Origin: Bacillota bacterium
GTDB taxonomy: Bacteria > Bacillota > Clostridia > Acetivibrionales > DSM-1351
Assembly (NCBI GenBank): GCA_023390335.1
Contig: JAEWCZ010000002.1
Coordinates: 1 to 55,005, forward strand
Direction: 5' to 3'
DNA: 55,005 bases
Part shown: one piece after another, positions 1-8,253 of the stretch
How the letters are laid out: every line of letters begins with the position of its first letter
Position numbering within the stretch: position 1 is the stretch's first letter
Program-made: the position numbers and the translations under genes
The notes under the pieces: model-generated
What the model saw: the letters and a program-made list of their open reading frames with translations, nothing else
Database searches by the model: none
What the model was told of the DNA's origin: nothing

Positions 1-832
1 GGTTGATATAGTGGTTTTTCAGAAGCTCCGCTGTTTCTTCTGTGTACAAGTCTTCACAATACTCCAAAACAATCTTGTATCCGTCACGTTGTTTAGTAAC
101 AATTACAGATAAATCAAACCTTGCAGCTCTGTGCCATTCACACTTGTCAAGCTCCTCCATTTCCATTGTGTCAAAGCTTCCAGTACCGTTATCATAATTT
201 TGTAAAACAAACATTATGTCAAACAAGGGATTTCTGGAGGATTCCTTGTTTGCACTCACTTCCTCAATCAGCTTTTCAAATGGGTAGTCTTGGTTTTCAT
301 ATGCATTTAGGCATATTTCTTTTATCTCCCTCAGGAAATCAGAATACATTTTTGTTTTTTCCGGCTTTCCTCGGAATGCCAGTGTATTTACTAACATGCC
401 GGGGATATTTTGAGTGTCTTTGTGGGTTCTTCCCAACATAGGGCTACCTATGACTATATCCTGCTGCCCAGTATATTTTGACAGTAGGATCATAAGTGCA
501 CTCATAAATATCATGTAATCTGTTGTCTCTGTTTTACGTTGTATTTCCTCAATATCAGCAGCCAGTTTCCCTTGTATACTGGTTGCTACAGCACTGCATC
601 TGAAGCTTTGTACCGATGGTCTCCTATAATCCAGTGGCATATTCAGCACAGGAACTTCATCTGAAAACATTGCTTTCCAGTATTCTCCCTGAGCTGTAAT
701 ATCCAATGTCTTCTTATCTTCGCATTTGGGAATCATGATATCATCACAAGGTAAATTATTTTCTGCAAATTTATCTTTTCTGCAATAATTGATCATAGGA
801 ATCTTGTCTTCATAACGTTTGTTTTCTTCCAT
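1..832 (-). CDS. NRPS, N-terminal part; begins with the C-terminal lobe of a condensation domain (partial, runs off the window)
   Basis: The reading frame is open from an ATG at 832 to the window edge (277 codons seen). After about 50 residues it shows typical second-half condensation-domain features: EYWK, LPxDxxRP-like 'MPLDYRRP', 'GSPMLGR', 'GMLVNTLAFR' and 'DYPFEKLIEEV...NPLFDIMFVLQN'. Condensation domains join an upstream acyl or peptidyl chain to an amino acid. The N-terminal lobe with the catalytic HHxxxDG is absent: an in-frame stop lies just upstream of the start, and only 107 bp separate the start from the preceding gene. AGGAG lies 13 nt before the ATG and GGAAG 5 nt before. The following domains (expected adenylation and carrier) are outside the window. 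It is the last visible gene of the exporter / radical SAM operon. The NRPS family is certain; whether this half domain is functional is not. Confidence 0.85.
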   Translation of the reverse strand, partial: MEENKRYEDKIPMINYCRKDKFAENNLPCDDIMIPKCEDKKTLDITAQGEYWKAMFSDEVPVLNMPLDYRRPSVQSFRCSAVATSIQGKLAADIEEIQRKTETTDYMIFMSALMILLSKYTGQQDIVIGSPMLGRTHKDTQNIPGMLVNTLAFRGKPEKTKMYSDFLREIKEICLNAYENQDYPFEKLIEEVSANKESSRNPLFDIMFVLQNYDNGTGSFDTMEMEELDKCEWHRAARFDLSVIVTKQRDGYKIVLEYCEDLYTEETAELLKNHYIN

Positions 833-939
833 TATTTCTTCCAAACTCCTTTTGTACAATTAATCTATATTACGAATCTCTGCTTTGGTTGTCATCTATA
901 CTCCCAATTTCTCTTTCCAGATATCATACTTCAATTAGC

Positions 940-3504
940 CTACAATGCACTCTTCACATTCAAATAAAGGTGTTCCATTAAACTCTCTGGGTCTTCTAAA
1001 TCTCCACTGTAGCTACCGAATATGTCTTTCAACCGGGAAGTTAGATTGACAGTTTTGCAAACTAGCCCCTCTATAGTTTCACCCTCGGTAATATATTTCT
1101 GGAGCTTGGCTATATCAAAGCATTCTCCATTCTTTATATTTACCATTGACATTGCTATATCCTTATCATACTGACCTGTAGTTAATATCAGTGCAACACA
1201 GTCATTTACAAGTCTATTAGTCAATTTATCACTGCTTTTCAAATTGTTTTTTGAAGATATGTAGGATGAAAGTTGCTGAAACAGTCTGATTTTTGCATTA
1301 ATTTGAAAACTTTCTATTGATTCAGAACTTTGTTCTGGAGTCTCACCCGGCTTCTGTCCACAAATAATAACTGTTTCCGTATAATTTTTTCTGTTACTCA
1401 TGAAAGAGTCCAACTCTTTTTCCCACTCATTTCCTCCTAGTCGGATATAACTCTTTTTATGCTCCCTTATCTTCTCCCAGTTTACAACTTCATTAAGTAC
1501 AAAAATATTTGATTTGTCAGGAATTTGTACAGGTTCACAACGATATGCCATTACTTGAATAAATCTTTCATAGTCAGCACGGTTGTGCATATATATAAGC
1601 TCTATTTGTTCAGACCTTGTATCCAAATGCATCATAAAATCTTTATCCGAGGTTATAAACAAATTATCGCTATTGCTATATATTTTCCCCCTGCTCACAA
1701 CGTCCCGATACAATTCGGTTGAGGACATGCCCTTTTCTACTGGCAACAGTAATTTAGGATATCTTCTCTCCAATTCTTTATATAAGAAGGCTTGTACATT
1801 ATCCGAGCTCTGACTATTTTTGTTTGATTTGCCTTGAAACATTGATGCGTATGATTTAATAGTTTTCATGGTATCAGGATATTTCTCGCTAGCATTTTTA
1901 CATACCGGACTCTTCCCTATAAAACTATCCAGTATACTGAAGAAATCGCCCAACTCATCATATTTGGGGAGTATTCCTCCGATAGTTTTATTTTGAAAAA
2001 AGTTTATTACTTCGTCCCTGTTGTATTTAAAGAAATCCAGATACATTTCAAGAATATTATTATTATAATGTTCTATAATTAAATCCATTGCTTCATAAAT
2101 AAATGAATAGCAGAAATTAAACAAATACATTATAAAAACATTTAAAAATTTGAACTCCTCTGTACTGTTTTTTTCAATGCTATAAAAATTAAGGAATATT
2201 TTTTTATTCTCTTTTACAATATCATTAACTTCAGGACATCTGGTATAGTCACTATTATTAAAATCCATTCCCCTGAATTCATTGAATTTTAAATCGTCAA
2301 AATAGTTGTGCCCCATGCTTGTACCTGGAAGAAATGCCAGAGGCCATAATTCAATCAAAAATGTTCCTTTAAAATTTCGTGTTATATTACTTTTCTTGAT
2401 CCGATGTATCATGGTAAGAGTATCATTTAGGTCTTCTCCCAGCTCAGTCGGGAATCCGTATATAAATGAAAACACCGCTGTTATATTACTTTCTATCAAC
2501 CCTTTTAAAACCTGATCCACCTTTTCAAGCTTTAAGTTCTTGTTTACAGCCCTTTGAACTGTTTTTGACCCTGTCTCAACTCCGAAAAATATTCCTACGC
2601 ACCCGGACTCAGACATTTTAAGTAGCATTTCACGGTCTACCGTGTCAATTCTTGCGCTGCACTTCCAAGTTATATTCATTTTCCTTTTAATTATCTCATC
2701 ACAAAACTCAAGAATATAATTCTTATTAAATGTAAATAAATCATGTTGAAAATTGAAATCCTTAATCTGAAGCTTTTCCATATAAAACTCTACTTCAGAA
2801 ATAATTTTCGGAATACTTTTGACCCTGAAATGGTTTCCCCAGAATTTTTGCGTTGAGCAAAAAGCACATCTGAAAGGACATCCTCTTCCGCCTTCAATAT
2901 CAACAGACCCAAGTTCCCTAATTTTATCAGCTTCAACCCCTACCTTAGTAAAATCAATTACTTCCAGGTTTTCAATATCTGCAATATCAGTTCTGTTCCA
3001 ATTGGCTATAATTTTGCCTTCACCATCTCTATAGGCCAAACCGACAATTCCCTCAACATTATTATTGAAGATGCCCTTAAGTATAGGGACAATTGTTTCC
3101 TCACCTTCACCCAAACCAATATAATCAATAGAATCAAATCCGCTTAGTGTTTCTTCAGCAACCATAGTTGCATGAGGGCCCGCTAGTAGTGTTATAATAT
3201 TGGGATACTTTGTTCTGATTGCCTTGCACAAAAACAGAGCTATGTGATAGTTATTACACATTGTGTAAACACTTATTATATCGGGTTTCTTTTCAATAAT
3301 GTAATCAACCATATAATCAATATTCTTTTGGAAACCATCATCCTTAAGAATACCTTCATAGTACACATCATTAAAATCACATATCTCTACATCGTAATCT
3401 GTTTTGTTCTTTAATATAAAGTATAAAGACAATAATCCCAATGGAGTCTGTATACGTTTCAAGCTTGAAAAATCATATAGATTTATAAACATTACCTTTT
3501 TCAT
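940..3504 (-). CDS. B12-binding-domain radical SAM protein with a long C-terminal extension
   Basis: 854 aa. Residues 1-170 look like a cobalamin-binding Rossmann domain ('LLAGPHATMVAEE', 'GLGEGEET'). The radical SAM domain follows at about 195-430, with the 4Fe-4S motif CPFRCAFC (Cys209, Cys213, Cys216). Residues about 430-854 match no family I recognise; they are charged, mostly helical-looking and lack extra Cys clusters. Enzymes of this architecture often methylate unactivated carbons or mature peptides using SAM and cobalamin. Here, between an exporter and an NRPS, tailoring of the polyketide/peptide is the likely role (inference). The start is supported by GAGGAG 6 nt before the ATG. 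It sits 55 nt downstream of the permease gene, so probably in the same transcript. Confidence 0.85.
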   Translation of the reverse strand: MKKVMFINLYDFSSLKRIQTPLGLLSLYFILKNKTDYDVEICDFNDVYYEGILKDDGFQKNIDYMVDYIIEKKPDIISVYTMCNNYHIALFLCKAIRTKYPNIITLLAGPHATMVAEETLSGFDSIDYIGLGEGEETIVPILKGIFNNNVEGIVGLAYRDGEGKIIANWNRTDIADIENLEVIDFTKVGVEADKIRELGSVDIEGGRGCPFRCAFCSTQKFWGNHFRVKSIPKIISEVEFYMEKLQIKDFNFQHDLFTFNKNYILEFCDEIIKRKMNITWKCSARIDTVDREMLLKMSESGCVGIFFGVETGSKTVQRAVNKNLKLEKVDQVLKGLIESNITAVFSFIYGFPTELGEDLNDTLTMIHRIKKSNITRNFKGTFLIELWPLAFLPGTSMGHNYFDDLKFNEFRGMDFNNSDYTRCPEVNDIVKENKKIFLNFYSIEKNSTEEFKFLNVFIMYLFNFCYSFIYEAMDLIIEHYNNNILEMYLDFFKYNRDEVINFFQNKTIGGILPKYDELGDFFSILDSFIGKSPVCKNASEKYPDTMKTIKSYASMFQGKSNKNSQSSDNVQAFLYKELERRYPKLLLPVEKGMSSTELYRDVVSRGKIYSNSDNLFITSDKDFMMHLDTRSEQIELIYMHNRADYERFIQVMAYRCEPVQIPDKSNIFVLNEVVNWEKIREHKKSYIRLGGNEWEKELDSFMSNRKNYTETVIICGQKPGETPEQSSESIESFQINAKIRLFQQLSSYISSKNNLKSSDKLTNRLVNDCVALILTTGQYDKDIAMSMVNIKNGECFDIAKLQKYITEGETIEGLVCKTVNLTSRLKDIFGSYSGDLEDPESLMEHLYLNVKSAL

Positions 3505-3559
3505 ATAACGCTCCTCTACTAATACAATACTTACGGACCCTTTTTATTTAATCTGTTAA

Positions 3560-4678
3560 TTAGGACTTCGCCATGTCAACCTTGCGGAAGAAGGTCAATA
3601 CAAACATTACAAATGCAAAGGCAAGCATTAATCCTATCTGAACAGCACAGTCTGCAATACTTTTGCCTTCAAATATTTTTGTTGCAGCCAGCATATACCA
3701 TCTGGTTGGTAATAATTGTCCTATCCTTTGTAATGATTCAGGCATGAAATCAAACGGCCACAAACAGCCTCCCAGCATCAGCATAGGCATAGTTAGTAAA
3801 GCTACCGTTGCATTTACATGTGATGACTTTTTTGCATACCTTGAAATTATTATCCCTATTGAAACACACGTAATCGCAAACAATATGGATAATAGCACTA
3901 ACTGCGGGAATACTCCTCCGAAATCAATTTTATACCCTTTCCATAATATATACAGTACGACTACTATTTGTATAAAAGCTACAAGTGTAAAGCTGATTAT
4001 ATTCTGGAGAAAATAACTTCTAAGAGAAACTGGGGTTGTCATAATTCTTGTAAAGGTTTTATACTCCTTATCCTTCATTATCAATGTTGTTGCTGACATC
4101 ATAAGCAACATCAGACCCATTGCAAAGAATCCTATAGACAAGGTTTTTCTCTGACTGTTTTCTGCTTCTCCGTCGAATTTCTTGTTTTCCAGTTTCAATG
4201 TACCATGGATATATTTATCCATAGATTGATAGAATAGATTTTCGTCTTGATTTGCAGATTTGCTTATTGTTTTAGCCGAACTGAAGAAACTGCTTATTGA
4301 TAGCTTTATAGGTTCATTTGCATTAGTTCCTTCAAGCATATAAAAATCTACATTATCATCTTTTCCACTTAAAATATTTTTTGTAAAATCTTTATTTATT
4401 ACGATCCCACAATCAATCTTGGAATTTATCACTGCATTTTTGATCTCATCTTCTTTGAAGTCTATCAGCTTAATATTTTCACTTTTATCCTTCAAGAAAT
4501 CAGAAAACAATTGGGTCAATTTTGTATTGTCATTATCCACCAAAGTCACTTTGTATACTGCATTTCCTGTTGAGCCAACAACAACTACAACAGTTAAAAG
4601 AACCGGTATAACCAACATAAAAAGAAAGTTCAGTTTCTTTTTGAAAATACGTCTAATATTACTTAATAATACTGTCAA
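3560..4678 (-). CDS. ABC-2 type transporter permease (second of the pair)
   Basis: 372 aa with the ABC-2 permease layout: one N-terminal membrane helix (about 16-36), a long extracytoplasmic domain (about 40-180), then five or six hydrophobic segments including 'GFFAMGLMLLMMSATTLIMKDKE', here split by charged loops, and 'MPMLMLGGCLWPFDFMPE'. It would form the membrane channel of an exporter with the neighbouring permease and the upstream ATPase. Its start overlaps the stop of the preceding permease by 4 nt, which indicates translational coupling. The substrate is probably the product of this cluster or a self-resistance substrate (inference). Confidence 0.9.
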   Translation of the reverse strand: MTVLLSNIRRIFKKKLNFLFMLVIPVLLTVVVVVGSTGNAVYKVTLVDNDNTKLTQLFSDFLKDKSENIKLIDFKEDEIKNAVINSKIDCGIVINKDFTKNILSGKDDNVDFYMLEGTNANEPIKLSISSFFSSAKTISKSANQDENLFYQSMDKYIHGTLKLENKKFDGEAENSQRKTLSIGFFAMGLMLLMMSATTLIMKDKEYKTFTRIMTTPVSLRSYFLQNIISFTLVAFIQIVVVLYILWKGYKIDFGGVFPQLVLLSILFAITCVSIGIIISRYAKKSSHVNATVALLTMPMLMLGGCLWPFDFMPESLQRIGQLLPTRWYMLAATKIFEGKSIADCAVQIGLMLAFAFVMFVLTFFRKVDMAKS

Positions 4679-5802
4679 TTTGTTCTCCTCCTTGCCAATA
4701 TAATAGAAACAGCCGAAATAACAACGGTAGCTATAAGTAACGCAAGCACATTGGTTACTACCAGATGCTGATCCCCATTGTAAATGGTATTAAAAAATGC
4801 TGTATGTGCCCATTGGTTAGGTGAAAGGTATTTAATAGGTCCAAAATCAATTTTTACGTATCCTCCTGCAATGAATGTAAATATCGGAACAAGAAGACTC
4901 GATAAAGCCCCTGCACGGTTTACATCATTGAACATTATGCATAGCATAGCACCTATTGCCGTAGCAAATACTGCCACAAGTAACGTGAAAGCTAATATTA
5001 TGAATATATTGCTTCCCCAATTTGCCTTTAGAACGAACTTTGTAAATAAGACCATGACAAACCCCTGCACAAAGTTTGAAAGACATGCCCCTATCATCTT
5101 TCCTGCATATTGTTGAACAGGACTAACTGGAGTGCTTCGTATCCTTTTTCCCATTACACCTATGTAGTCTTCTCCAACTAGCTCACATCCAAATGCGGCA
5201 CCTGACAACAGCGACAGCACAAGTATCGTAACTGCGTAATAATCAATAGCTTTTGGCCTGTTGCCGTTGATTGAAATAGGTATTTCCTTAATACTGGAAG
5301 AAGAATCGTACTCTGCAGGTTTACCTGTTACCATAGCAACCGCTATATTCGTGTTAACAATATTGACATACGAATCCATAATGTTCTGTACGACTGTCAG
5401 TTTGTAGTCTGAATATTTGCTGGAGTATATTGTAACATTTGATTTCTCGCCACTCTCTATTTGCTTTGTATAATCCTTATCAATAAATATAAGGGAAGAG
5501 ATTTTATCATCAGAAATCATCTTTTCAGCTTTATCAACAGAATCAATCGGAACGAGACTTATTAATTCTTTAATGGATTTATCCTCTTTTAAGATTTTTA
5601 CAAGGGTCTCTCCCTGTTTTCCATTATCAAGATTCAGGTACCCTACTTTTATAATATCCATGCTGGATAGCTCAAAAGAGCCTTTTAATGCCACACCCAA
5701 TATTACTATGGCGACAATCGGAATCAATATTTTCATTATATTGGTTCTTTTATCCAGCATGATTCTTTTTATTGTATAATAAGCAATATATAATGTATTC
5801 AT
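4675..5802 (-). CDS. ABC-2 type transporter permease (first of the pair)
   Basis: 375 aa. There is an N-terminal membrane helix at about 22-42, an extracytoplasmic domain to about 185, then a cluster of membrane helices ('LVLSLLSGAAFGCELVGEDY', 'LSSLLVPIFTFIAGGY'). The EDYIGVMGKRIRSTP stretch is the cytoplasmic coupling region usual in ABC-2 permeases. It is a paralogue of the adjacent 372-aa permease with similar layout, so the exporter is probably a heterodimer. It lies 17 nt after the ATPase gene in the same operon. Such two-permease exporters are common beside clostridial antibiotic clusters. Confidence 0.9.
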   Translation of the reverse strand: MNTLYIAYYTIKRIMLDKRTNIMKILIPIVAIVILGVALKGSFELSSMDIIKVGYLNLDNGKQGETLVKILKEDKSIKELISLVPIDSVDKAEKMISDDKISSLIFIDKDYTKQIESGEKSNVTIYSSKYSDYKLTVVQNIMDSYVNIVNTNIAVAMVTGKPAEYDSSSSIKEIPISINGNRPKAIDYYAVTILVLSLLSGAAFGCELVGEDYIGVMGKRIRSTPVSPVQQYAGKMIGACLSNFVQGFVMVLFTKFVLKANWGSNIFIILAFTLLVAVFATAIGAMLCIMFNDVNRAGALSSLLVPIFTFIAGGYVKIDFGPIKYLSPNQWAHTAFFNTIYNGDQHLVVTNVLALLIATVVISAVSIILARRRTN

Positions 5803-5819
5803 TGCTATCCCCCAATCAC

Positions 5820-6746
5820 TTAATCTCTTAGTGTTTTACCTGTTAAAGACAGAAAAGCAGCCTCCAGTGTTGGTTGCTCAATATTTACAGATATGATTTT
5901 TACTCCACCTTTAACAAGTTTTTCAATCATAATAGGAAGATTATCGATGTTTTTCTGTGACTTTACCAAAAGAGTATTGCCATCCTCATTGAAACTGCAG
6001 CTTATTACACCTTCAATGTCCTTTATAATACTCTCACATTTGCCGTTATCTTCAACTTCAAATTTCGTCAATCTCTCAGTCAGAATACTATTCTTTATAC
6101 TTTCGCTTGTTCCCTCGGCAATAAGCTTTCCTAAATCAACAATTGCTACTTTCGTACATATTTCTTCGATTTCTTCCATATAGTGGGAAGTATAAATAAC
6201 TGTTGTCCCATTCTCATTGAGTTTTTTTATTGTTTCCAGAATGTTATTTCTTGATTGTGGGTCAACACCTACTGTTGGTTCATCCATTATCAAAAGTTCA
6301 GGTTCATGGACAATGGCACATGCAATATTTAGACGTCTTTGCATACCGCCGGAAAACTTCTTAGGATTTTCCTTTCTTCTGTCCCAAAGGCCGGTGAACT
6401 CCAATGATTTTTTTACTGCTTCCTTCAATTTTGCTCCTCTTAGTCCATATAATTTTCCAAAGAATACAACATTGTCATATGCATTAAGCTCATAGCATAT
6501 AGCGATTTCCTGAGGCACAAAGCCAATTTTCTTTTTTGCTGCCCTTGAAATTTTACTATCAAAAATCTCTATGGTACCTTCATCCACTTTTGTAAGTCCT
6601 AGAATCGCATTGATAAATGTTGACTTACCTGCCCCATTCGGTCCAAGTAACCCTAAAATTTCCCCTTCTTTAACTTGTAGGCTTACACCATTTACTGCAA
6701 CTAACTTATTAAAGCTCTTGACCATGTTTTCAACTTTTAATACCAC
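5820..6746 (-). CDS. ABC transporter ATP-binding protein
   Basis: 308 aa from the chosen GTG start. Walker A is GPNGAGKST, the signature is FSGGMQRRLN, and Walker B with the following Glu is LLIMDEPTVGVD; the switch His is in 'IYTSHYMEE'. The C-terminal 90 residues are the accessory domain typical of drug-export (DrrA/CcmA-type) ATPases. It powers the two ABC-2 permeases downstream. The frame stays open to a TTG at 6761, but GGAGGGG would overlap that codon; the GTG at 6746 has GGAGGGG 7 nt upstream and is preferred. It lies about 20 nt after the HAAS-type membrane protein gene. Confidence 0.93.
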   Translation of the reverse strand: MVLKVENMVKSFNKLVAVNGVSLQVKEGEILGLLGPNGAGKSTFINAILGLTKVDEGTIEIFDSKISRAAKKKIGFVPQEIAICYELNAYDNVVFFGKLYGLRGAKLKEAVKKSLEFTGLWDRRKENPKKFSGGMQRRLNIACAIVHEPELLIMDEPTVGVDPQSRNNILETIKKLNENGTTVIYTSHYMEEIEEICTKVAIVDLGKLIAEGTSESIKNSILTERLTKFEVEDNGKCESIIKDIEGVISCSFNEDGNTLLVKSQKNIDNLPIMIEKLVKGGVKIISVNIEQPTLEAAFLSLTGKTLRD

Positions 6747-6765
6747 TAGATACCCCTCCAAACTT

Positions 6766-7734
6766 TTATTTTAACTTATATTTTATATTTGATATAATAC
6801 AGTTCTTTATGCAACTATATAAAAATAAAACAACCACTATTGCCATTACCACATTTAGATAACTCATGCTCTTAAATGCATCCTGAAACTCAGGGATTTC
6901 ACTTCGGTAAAATGTTATGACGTTTATTGCAGACCATAATAATATGAATCTGCTGGTTGTCAATAAAATCTCTTCTGAGATTTTGCCTGATAATGCTTTA
7001 AAGAGGTAGTTGAAGAAATGAATTCCCGTTACTGCTATGATTGCTATAGAAACAGCCCTGCATATTACACTGTCCGCAAGAATTACGTTAGGGTCCTTTA
7101 AAGAAGATATAACGAACAGCGTATTATATTTTGCATAAACTACTAACTCTACAGCAAATACAACTATGCTGACTAACATCATAATAATATTGTCTTTTCT
7201 TTGCTTGGGACGGAAAAAACTAATATCCGATAAACTGGAATGTTCGTCACTGTCATTAACAAATTTGAAAAATTTAAAATTAGGTTTCTTTTTAAATATA
7301 TAAGCTGTAATAGGCAGTAACAAAAGAGTGTCCATAAGCAAGACAACAAATATACTTAAAATTTGTAAAAGAAGCTGCACATTTTCAGTATACGAATTGT
7401 CAAAAGCCAAACTATCAACATTGTAAATCATTAGAAACATATAAATGCTTGAGTGAATTGCAAATACTATACTCAGTAGCATCAAAAAAAATCTTTTCCT
7501 GGGGATTGTATTCTCTTGGAGTTCATGCATATACCTTTTTGCTACCTCTCTTGGAGTTCCAAAAGCATTCGTAACTCGTTGGATTCCTTCTTCTGTAACT
7601 TTTTGGTAGGTATTTTTAGTTTCTTCAAGAATATACGCTTCAATCTCTTTTAGAATATCTTCTTTGTCCTTTGAATTATTTGTGTAAAGATATTGACTGA
7701 TTTCATTCAAATATGTCTTCAAATTATTCGTCAT
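6766..7734 (-). CDS. HAAS-domain (DUF1700-like) integral membrane protein
   Basis: 322 aa. Residues 1-75 form the helical domain seen in partners of PadR regulators ('YLNEISQYLY', 'DKEDILKEIEAYI', 'FGTPREVAKRYM'). The rest has about six hydrophobic segments (roughly 82-105, 122-148, 180-205, 225-245, 255-275, 290-315). Known family context: these proteins are usually encoded directly after a PadR repressor and next to an ABC transporter, and are thought to help sensing or signalling at the membrane. Here it overlaps the PadR gene by 11 nt and precedes the ABC ATPase, so it is coupled to both. Its exact biochemical role is not established. Confidence 0.8.
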   Translation of the reverse strand: MTNNLKTYLNEISQYLYTNNSKDKEDILKEIEAYILEETKNTYQKVTEEGIQRVTNAFGTPREVAKRYMHELQENTIPRKRFFLMLLSIVFAIHSSIYMFLMIYNVDSLAFDNSYTENVQLLLQILSIFVVLLMDTLLLLPITAYIFKKKPNFKFFKFVNDSDEHSSLSDISFFRPKQRKDNIIMMLVSIVVFAVELVVYAKYNTLFVISSLKDPNVILADSVICRAVSIAIIAVTGIHFFNYLFKALSGKISEEILLTTSRFILLWSAINVITFYRSEIPEFQDAFKSMSYLNVVMAIVVVLFLYSCIKNCIISNIKYKLK

Positions 7735-8056
7735 ACATTCTCCCCTTTACTTTCATCATGATATTACATTGCTTTTTCCAGATTTCATTTAACTGAGTTC
7801 TTACACTTATACCTTCTTCGGTAATAGTGTACTTTTTCTGGGGCTGACCATCATTCATTGCCCATTCGCTGCTTGCCCAACCGTTTTTCTCAAACCGGCA
7901 CAGCAAGGGGTACAAGGTATTTGCTTCTATCGAGTCGTACCCCAGTTCCCTTAACTTTTTGATGAGCCCGTATCCATGAATGGGTTCACAAAGGCACTCA
8001 AGAACTATCAGCTGCAAATACCCCCTATTCATTTCGCTAAGAAGTTTTGCGTCCAA
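7724..8056 (-). CDS. PadR family transcriptional regulator
   Basis: 110 aa from a TTG start at 8056, which has GAGGGTG just upstream and gives the usual PadR beginning 'MDAKLLSEMNRGYLQL'. The frame is open further up to 8119, but that would add 21 residues foreign to the family. The winged helix is clear: 'EPIHGYGLIKKLRELG', 'SIEANTLYPLLCRFEKNGW' and the wing 'GQPQKKYTITEEG'. PadR proteins are repressors that sense small phenolic or antibiotic-like molecules and commonly control an adjacent exporter. An imperfect 33-bp palindrome covers the expected transcription start of this gene, which suggests autorepression with relief by the cluster product (inference). Confidence 0.9.
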   Translation of the reverse strand: MDAKLLSEMNRGYLQLIVLECLCEPIHGYGLIKKLRELGYDSIEANTLYPLLCRFEKNGWASSEWAMNDGQPQKKYTITEEGISVRTQLNEIWKKQCNIMMKVKGRMYDE

Positions 8057-8131
8057 ATTACACCCTCTTTCTTCTCTAGAACACCTATAGGTGCTTAAAG
8101 ATATTTCATTTAATAACAAAACATTTTGTAC

Positions 8132-8164
8132 TATATACTATTGTGTGTGACACAGTAATATATA
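8132..8164. promoter_or_regulatory. Imperfect palindrome, likely PadR operator
   Basis: Arms 8132-8146 (TATATACTATTGTGT) and 8150-8164 (ACACAGTAATATATA) are separated by 3 nt and pair at 13 of 15 positions. The site begins just past the -10 box of the padR promoter, so bound protein would cover the transcription start. PadR operators are typically AT-rich dyads in this location. Binding by this PadR is inferred. Confidence 0.65.
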
Positions 8165-8168
8165 ACAC

Positions 8169-8197
8169 ATTATATTATTATATGAAATATATGTCAA
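8169..8197 (-). promoter_or_regulatory. Consensus sigma-A promoter of the padR-exporter operon
   Basis: On the minus strand TTGACA (8192-8197) and TATAAT (8169-8174) are separated by exactly 17 bp. Transcription would start near 8162, inside the palindrome. Both boxes match consensus fully, so the unit should be strongly expressed unless repressed. Confidence 0.85.
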
Positions 8198-8253
8198 CAA
8201 CTCTATTTTAAGGGTAACTTCACAAATTAAGACTTTACTGAAACTTCTTAGGC

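Noticed and set aside
121..441. Plus-strand reading frame of 106 codons at the left edge
   Set aside because: It is the antisense of the conserved condensation-domain sequence.
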